From: Achromobacter xylosoxidans
GTDB lineage: Bacteria > Pseudomonadota > Gammaproteobacteria > Burkholderiales > Burkholderiaceae_B
Reading direction: 5' to 3'
Assembly: GCF_001457475.1 (NCBI RefSeq)
Contig: NZ_LN831029.1
Location: 6,749,183-6,813,182 of the forward strand
DNA length: 64,000 bases
In this document: positions 59,267 to 64,000 of the stretch, piece after piece
Layout: every line of letters begins with the position of its first letter
Numbering within the stretch: position 1 is the first letter of the stretch
Notes under the pieces: generated by a model
Told to the model about the DNA's origin: nothing
Database searches by the model: none
The model's input: the letters and a program-made list of their open reading frames with translations, nothing else
Translations under genes and position numbers: made by a program

Positions 59267-60712
59267 TTACAGCTTCAGGCCCAGTGCCTTGGCCACGCCC
59301 GCCGCGTAGGCCGGATCGGCCTTGCGGAAGTGTTCCAGCTGACGGCGCTGGATTTCCTCGGGCACGCCGGCCATGTGGCGGCCGATGTTGCCGAACAGCA
59401 ATTCCTGCTGCGCCGGCGTCATCAGGCGGAACAAGGCGCCCGGCTGCGAGTAGTAGTCATCGTCGACGCGGTGGTTCCAGCGGGCGGCGGCCTGGCCGTC
59501 CAGCGGCAGCGGCGGCTCGCCGGCCGACGGGGTTTCCTTCCACTCGCCGGCGCTGTTGGGCTCGTAGTTGAGCGTGCCGCCGGCATTGCCATCCACGCGC
59601 GCCGCGCCGTCGCGGTGATAGCTGTGGAACGGGCAGCGCGGCGCGTTCACCGGGATCTGGTGGTGGTTGATGCCCAGGCGGTAGCGGTGCGTGTCGCCGT
59701 ACGAGAACAGGCGGCCCTGCAGCATCTTGTCCGGCGAGAAGTCGATGCCGGGCACCACGTTGGCGGGCGTGAAGGCGGCCTGCTCGACCTCGGCGAAGTA
59801 GTTCTCCGGGTTCTTGTTCAGTTCCAGCACGCCCACTTCGATCAGCGGGTAATCGCCGTGCGGCCACACCTTGGTCAGATCGAACGGATTGATGTGATAG
59901 GTCTCGGCTTCGGCCGCGGGCATGATCTGCACCTTCAGCGTCCACTTCGGGAAGTTGCCCTGCTCGATGTTGTCGAACAGGTCGCGCTGCGAGCTCTCGC
60001 GATCGTGGGCCACGACCTGCGCGGCTTCCTCGTCGGTCAGACAGGCGATGCCCTGCTGCGACTTGAAGTGGAATTTCACGTAGAAGCGTTCCCCTTCGGC
60101 ATTGACGAAGCTGAAGGTGTGCGAGCCGAATCCATGCTGCTGGCGCAGGTTGGCCGGAATGCCGCGGTCGCTCATCAGGATGGTGACCTGGTGCAGCGAT
60201 TCGGGGCTGAGCGACCAGAAATCCCAGGCCGCCGTGGCGCTGCGCAGGTTGGTCTTGGGGTCGCGCTTCTGGGTGTGGATGAAGTCGGGGAACTTGAGCG
60301 GGTCGCGGATGAAGAACACCGGGGTGTTGTTGCCCACCAGGTCCCAGTTGCCTTCGTCGGTGTAGAACTTGATGGCGAAGCCGCGCACGTCGCGCTCGGC
60401 GTCGGCCGCGCCGCGCTCGCCGGCCACGGTCGAGAAGCGCAGGAACAGCGGCGTCTGCTTGCCGACCTTGGAGAAGATGCTGGCGCGGGTGTACTTGGTG
60501 ATGTCGTGGGTGACGGTGAAGGTGCCATAGGCGCCCGAGCCCTTGGCGTGCACCACGCGTTCGGGGATGCGTTCACGGTCGAAATGGGCAAGCTTTTCTA
60601 TCAGCCAGAAGTCCTGCAACAACGCCGGGCCGCGCGGGCCGGCGGTCAGGGTGTTGTTGTTGTCGGCCACCGGGGCGCCAGAGGCGGTGGTCAGATGCTT
60701 CTTGTCGGTCAT
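59267..60712 (-). CDS. katA: Heme catalase (small-subunit monofunctional)
   Basis: Decomposes hydrogen peroxide. 481 residues from [20 protein letters not shown]; an ATG three codons upstream is possible. Active-site histidine in [14 protein letters not shown], asparagine in [16 protein letters not shown], and heme-ligand tyrosine in [14 protein letters not shown] are intact. The length fits clade 3 small-subunit catalases, which also bind NADPH. No signal peptide. Upstream is a sigma-70 promoter with an OxyR-type site, so induction by peroxide is expected. Confidence 0.96.
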   Translation of the reverse strand: MTDKKHLTTASGAPVADNNNTLTAGPRGPALLQDFWLIEKLAHFDRERIPERVVHAKGSGAYGTFTVTHDITKYTRASIFSKVGKQTPLFLRFSTVAGERGAADAERDVRGFAIKFYTDEGNWDLVGNNTPVFFIRDPLKFPDFIHTQKRDPKTNLRSATAAWDFWSLSPESLHQVTILMSDRGIPANLRQQHGFGSHTFSFVNAEGERFYVKFHFKSQQGIACLTDEEAAQVVAHDRESSQRDLFDNIEQGNFPKWTLKVQIMPAAEAETYHINPFDLTKVWPHGDYPLIEVGVLELNKNPENYFAEVEQAAFTPANVVPGIDFSPDKMLQGRLFSYGDTHRYRLGINHHQIPVNAPRCPFHSYHRDGAARVDGNAGGTLNYEPNSAGEWKETPSAGEPPLPLDGQAAARWNHRVDDDYYSQPGALFRLMTPAQQELLFGNIGRHMAGVPEEIQRRQLEHFRKADPAYAAGVAKALGLKL

Positions 60713-60816
60713 GGCACACACTCCCTACGTAATTCCTGGAATGCGCGGCGACGGGGCCGCGCAACGTGATCGGATACCGTCCCGGAACATTGCCGGCCGG
60801 GGGATATCTCCGACAC

Positions 60817-60882
60817 ATCATAGGGGTCATTGTTTGCAGTGTGAAGTTGATTGATCCATCAAATTTGATTGAAAATAACTAT
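60817..60882 (-). promoter_or_regulatory. katA promoter with OxyR-type binding site
   Basis: On the minus strand: ATAG-N7-CAAT-N7-GATG-N7-CAAC (60882-60846), matching the four-element, 7-bp-spaced OxyR pattern (weaker toward the promoter). It is directly followed by TTCACA (60845-60840), a 17-bp spacer and TATGAT (60822-60817). The operator abuts the -35 as for OxyR-activated promoters. The start codon is 105 bp downstream. Confidence 0.65.
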
Positions 60883-60934
60883 CACTGGCGTGACCTGACG
60901 CGCATCGCCGCCAAACCCGCGTGCAACCTGGACG

Positions 60935-60961
60935 AAAAAAAACCGGCCCCTGGGGGCCGGC
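60935..60961 (-). terminator. Rho-independent terminator after yidC
   Basis: On the minus strand GCCGGCCCC-CA-GGGGCCGG followed by eight T residues, 22 bp after the yidC stop. A textbook terminator that closes the rpmH-rnpA-yidD-yidC unit. Confidence 0.92.
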
Positions 60962-60982
60962 TTTTCATGGCGCGAGCGGGAA

Positions 60983-62668
60983 TCAGCGATTCGCCGCGGC
61001 TTCCGTCTTGCGCTGCATGGCGCGGGTGATCGACCACTGCTGCGCGATCGACAGCGTGTTGTTGACGCACCAGTAGAGCACCAGGCCGGCCGGGAAGAAG
61101 AACATCATCCCGCCGAACACCAGCGGCATGATCATCATGACCTTGGCCTGGACGGGGTCCGGGGGCGTCGGGTTCAGCTTGATCTGCAGGAACATGGTGG
61201 CCATCATGATGGCGGGCAGGATGAAGTACGGGTCGCGGATCGACAGGTCGTGCACCCACAGGATCCACGGCGCGCCGCGCATTTCCACGCTGGCCAGCAG
61301 CACCCAGTACAGCGAGATGAACACCGGGATCTGCACCACCATCGGCAGGCAGCCGCCCAGCGGGTTGATCTTCTCGGTGCGGTACATCTCCATCATGGCC
61401 GCATTGAGCTTCTGCTTGTCGTCGCCGTACTTTTCCTTCAGGGCCTGCAGGCGCGGGGCGACCTGCTTCATGCGGGCCATGGAGCGGTAGCTGGCGGCGG
61501 CCAGGGGGTAGAACAGCGCTTTGATCAGCACGGTCAGGGCGACGATGGTCCAGCCCCAGTTGCCCAGGATGGAATGCAGCCAGGTCATCAGCGTGAACAG
61601 CGGCTTGGCGATGATGGTCAGCCAGCCGTAGTCGACCACCAGTTCCAGGCCGGGGGCGAGCGCCGCCATGGCCTTCTGGTCCTGCGGGCCGACCCACAGG
61701 TGCGAATCGACGCGGGCGGCGGCGCCCGGGGCGATCTCGCCGACGGCTTCGATGGTGCGGGCGGCGTACAGGTTCTTCTGCACTTCCAGCACTTCGTTGT
61801 TGCGCGGCTTGCCTTGCGGCGGCACCCAGGCGGTGGCGAAGTAGTGCTGCACCACGGCGATCCAGCCGTTGTCCGCCTGCTTGATGTAGTTGGCCTTCTT
61901 CTTCTCGATGTCGGCGAAGGTCATCTTCTGGAACTTGTCCTGTTCCGAGTAGACGGCCATGCCGGTGAAGGTGTGATAGAAGCTGGAGGTGTCGGCCGGG
62001 TCGTTGCCGTCGCGCTCGAGCTGCAGGTACAGCGCCGGCGTCACGGGGGCGGCGCCGACGTTGGCCAGGTCGTGGCGCACGTCGATGTCATAGCGGCCGC
62101 GGTGCAGCGTGAAGGTCTTGGTGACCTTGACGCCACCCGATTCGGCTTCGAACGCCACCGCCAGGCTGTCGCCCGTCATCTGGCGGTCGGTCGAGACCAC
62201 GCGGAACGGCGTCTGGTGGGTGGGGAAGTTCTGGCCATTGGCGGCGCCGACGACGCCGGTCTGGGCCACGTAGTTCAGGCCCGCGGTGCGGTCGAGCAGC
62301 ACGGTGGGCTTGTCGGCCTGGCCGGTGGCCGGGTACTTCAGCAGCTCGGCGCGCACCAGTTGGGCGCCCAGCGTGTCGAAGGTCAGGCGCAGCACGTCGG
62401 TGGTGATGACGACTTCTTCCGAGCGCGTCGGCACCGGCGCGGCGGCGCCCGGCACGGCCGAGGGCGCGGCGGCGGTCGCCGGCGGCGCATTGGGCACCGA
62501 GGGCGTCGCGTTGTTCGCGGCGGCCGGCGTGCCGTTGGCGTTCGTGCTGGCCGTGGGCGTGGGCGCCCCGAACAACGACGGTTTGCCGTTATGGATCTGC
62601 CAGTTGTTCCACAGGAGCAACAGCGAGAAGGAGAAAATCATCCAGAGGACGGTTCGTCGGATATCCAT
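60983..62668 (-). CDS. yidC: Membrane protein insertase YidC
   Basis: Inserts membrane proteins alone or with SecYEG. 561 residues. N-terminal span (TVLWMIFSFSLLLLWNNWQI), an Ala/Pro/Thr-rich linker, the large periplasmic beta-domain (about 90-340), then the five-span core with DYGWLTIIAKPLFTLMTWLH, the cytoplasmic helical hairpin (MKQVAPRLQALKEKYGDDKQ), GCLPMVVQIPVFISLYWVLL and the PAGLVLYWCVNNTLSIAQQW segment. It follows yidD by 48 bp in the conserved rpmH-rnpA-yidD-yidC order. Confidence 0.97.
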   Translation of the reverse strand: MDIRRTVLWMIFSFSLLLLWNNWQIHNGKPSLFGAPTPTASTNANGTPAAANNATPSVPNAPPATAAAPSAVPGAAAPVPTRSEEVVITTDVLRLTFDTLGAQLVRAELLKYPATGQADKPTVLLDRTAGLNYVAQTGVVGAANGQNFPTHQTPFRVVSTDRQMTGDSLAVAFEAESGGVKVTKTFTLHRGRYDIDVRHDLANVGAAPVTPALYLQLERDGNDPADTSSFYHTFTGMAVYSEQDKFQKMTFADIEKKKANYIKQADNGWIAVVQHYFATAWVPPQGKPRNNEVLEVQKNLYAARTIEAVGEIAPGAAARVDSHLWVGPQDQKAMAALAPGLELVVDYGWLTIIAKPLFTLMTWLHSILGNWGWTIVALTVLIKALFYPLAAASYRSMARMKQVAPRLQALKEKYGDDKQKLNAAMMEMYRTEKINPLGGCLPMVVQIPVFISLYWVLLASVEMRGAPWILWVHDLSIRDPYFILPAIMMATMFLQIKLNPTPPDPVQAKVMMIMPLVFGGMMFFFPAGLVLYWCVNNTLSIAQQWSITRAMQRKTEAAANR

Positions 62669-62716
62669 GGTGCCTACTGAAGTGAATACGGGCCAGCAAA
62701 GCCCGCCAGTTTAGCG

Positions 62717-63040
62717 TCAATCATGCTCGGTGCGGTGGCCATGGGAACAGCAGGCACCGCCATTGGTTCCCTTGCCCGGGGGAACCGGGTCCCAGCCGCC
62801 GGGCGACCAGGGGTGGCAGCGGCCGATGCGTCGCAGCATCAGCCAGAAGCCGCGCCAGGGCCCGTGGCGTTCGATCGCCTCGATCGCGTACGCCGAGCAG
62901 GTCGGAGTGAAGCGGCATTGCCGGCCGATCCAGGGGCTCAGGAAAAACCTGTAGAACCGGATCGGGGCAATGAGTATTGCGGCCCCCACGGAACGCCCGC
63001 GCTGCGCGCGGCCTGCCTGCCGGGGGGATGGCCCGTTCAT
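62717..63040 (-). CDS. yidD: Membrane protein insertion efficiency factor YidD
   Basis: Small membrane-associated protein, 107 residues, that helps YidC-dependent insertion. The conserved block [40 protein letters not shown] and [13 protein letters not shown] is intact. It overlaps rnpA by 4 bp. The C-terminal tail contains Cys and His residues ([14 protein letters not shown]) that vary within the family. Confidence 0.94.
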   Translation of the reverse strand: MNGPSPRQAGRAQRGRSVGAAILIAPIRFYRFFLSPWIGRQCRFTPTCSAYAIEAIERHGPWRGFWLMLRRIGRCHPWSPGGWDPVPPGKGTNGGACCSHGHRTEHD

Positions 63041-63408
63041 CGCGCGATCCGCTCGAAGTGAGCGTCCGCTTCGGCCCGGGCCGCCTGTTTCAGCGCGGTG
63101 AGCGTGGCGGGCGTCACCTTGCTGTGCAGCCGGACGACGTAGTCTTTCGCCGGCAATCCGAGCCGCCGGTGGCGGAACGCTTCGCGGATGACCCGCTTGA
63201 GGGCGTTGCGCGTGGTGGCGTGGGCGGCGAAGCGCTTGGCGATCACCAGGCCCAGCCGGGCACAGGGAGCCTGGCCGGGAGGCAGTTCGTTGGAAGCGGC
63301 GCTCACAACGAAAAACGCCCCTCGGGCCAGACGCCGGCCTTTGAGGGCGGCGGCGAACTCGGAGGGGCGATGCAGCCGCGCCTCCGGCGGAAGCGTGGCG
63401 CGCGGCAT
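63037..63408 (-). CDS. rnpA: Ribonuclease P protein component
   Basis: Protein subunit of RNase P, which matures tRNA 5' ends. 123 residues from [20 protein letters not shown]; the frame is open upstream through rpmH but that is not coding. The RNR signature is [20 protein letters not shown] followed by [11 protein letters not shown]. It follows rpmH after 44 bp, as in nearly all bacteria. Confidence 0.95.
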   Translation of the reverse strand: MPRATLPPEARLHRPSEFAAALKGRRLARGAFFVVSAASNELPPGQAPCARLGLVIAKRFAAHATTRNALKRVIREAFRHRRLGLPAKDYVVRLHSKVTPATLTALKQAARAEADAHFERIAR

Positions 63409-63452
63409 GGACTGCGGGTCAGCGGGTCGGGTGTCTGCGCAGAAAGCGAGAC

Positions 63453-63587
63453 TTAGACGGCCAGACGCTTGCGGCCCTTGGCGCGGCGAGCGTTCAGGAT
63501 GGCGCGGCCAGCGCGGGTCTTCATGCGCACGCGGAAACCATGGGTGCGCTTGCGGCGGGTAACGGAAGGTTGGTAGGTGCGTTTCAT
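63453..63587 (-). CDS. rpmH: 50S ribosomal protein L34
   Basis: 44 residues, [20 protein letters not shown] to KGRKRLAV, highly basic and nearly invariant among bacteria. First gene of the leftward rpmH-rnpA-yidD-yidC unit; dnaA is expected on the opposite strand past the right edge. Confidence 0.98.
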   Translation of the reverse strand: MKRTYQPSVTRRKRTHGFRVRMKTRAGRAILNARRAKGRKRLAV

Positions 63588-64000
63588 GGACGATCCACAA
63601 AAAGAACAAAAGTCAGAAGGGACCTGCCCGGAGGGTTCCTGGTCGCAAATCCGGTAGCGGGTATCTAGTAAGCGTTTCGCTGTGAATCGCATGTGATATG
63701 CGGATTCACCGGCAAAGACAGGCTTGTAGACGGGGCTCTGGTCCGGGTAATCCCCGGGCGACCTATTCAGCAAGGCACAGTGCCGGGGACGGGGTAAGTG
63801 TAACCATTACCCTATTACCCGTGCGAATCTGGGCCTTCTGCGAAACCTTCTGACAGACAGAATTCGGAAAAGCCCACCATTTCAGCAAGTTTTCCCTGTC
63901 TTGTCAAACAGTTAAGGGGGCGGATTGTGCACGTCCATGCCCTACCCTGTGGATAACCCGTGCCCAGGCAAGGTAGAATCGAGGTTTGAATAAGAGCGAC
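63588..64000. promoter_or_regulatory. rpmH upstream region and start of the presumed dnaA control region
   Basis: 413 bp without a gene. Minus strand: TTGACA (63907-63902), 17 bp, TGAAAT (63884-63879) is a candidate rpmH promoter. A hairpin with GTGAATC/GATTCAC arms lies at 63682-63709. Plus strand: a perfect DnaA box TGTGGATAA (63948-63956) covers the -35 position of a promoter with TAGAAT at 63974-63979, pointing out of the window toward the expected dnaA. Confidence 0.6.

Overview
The window is a GC-rich beta-proteobacterial chromosome segment, most like Alcaligenaceae (Bordetella or Achromobacter). The support is the tRNA-Tyr/Gly/Thr-tuf-tRNA-Trp-secE-nusG-rplKAJL-rpoBC block next to parB, parA, rsmG and mnmG, the rpmH-rnpA-yidD-yidC block about 30 kb away, and Bug-family (TctC-like) binding proteins. 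It very likely contains the replication origin. A 2.5-kb gene-free stretch at 33.5-36.0 kb holds eight parS-like 16-mers (two perfect) and several DnaA boxes. I see no insertion sequence, prophage, CRISPR array or rRNA.

Layout. 1-12 kb: the transcription/translation block, read leftward, away from the putative origin; rpoC runs off the left edge. 12-21.7 kb: a divergent accessory cluster. Leftward are an IMPase-family phosphatase, a glutamine-synthetase-like ligase, an aldehyde dehydrogenase and an iron alcohol dehydrogenase. Rightward are a periplasmic binding protein, an ATPase, a double-length permease and a DeoR regulator. I read this as uptake and gamma-glutamyl-type catabolism of a phosphorylated amino alcohol. 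21.7-27.3 kb: a LysR-controlled sulfur cluster (thiol dioxygenase, PLP C-S lyase, four-domain rhodanese, Bug protein). 27.3-33.5 kb: mnmG-rsmG-parA-acetyltransferase-parB-asparaginase as one leftward unit. 33.5-36.0 kb: oriC/parS region.

36-48 kb: cold-shock protein, AbrB-family membrane protein, methionine-type aminotransferase, a complete tctDE-tctCBA tricarboxylate transport unit, a ClcB-type channel, an acetyltransferase and a low-GC transglutaminase-like secreted protein. 48-61 kb: mnmE, a five-gene dipeptide ABC operon, an M20 amidohydrolase, a TauD-type dioxygenase, a tiny secreted protein, a cysteine-synthase homologue and an OxyR-type-promoter catalase. 61-64 kb: yidC, yidD, rnpA, rpmH and the control region of a gene (presumably dnaA) beyond the right edge.

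The ancestral rpmH-rnpA-yidD-yidC-mnmE-mnmG-rsmG-parA-parB string is all in one orientation here but has been opened by accessory genes at two places. DnaA 9-mers also recur outside the origin, several inside genes where they are spelled with codons that are rare in GC-rich genomes. All identifications are by eye from motifs and remembered families; no search was run.
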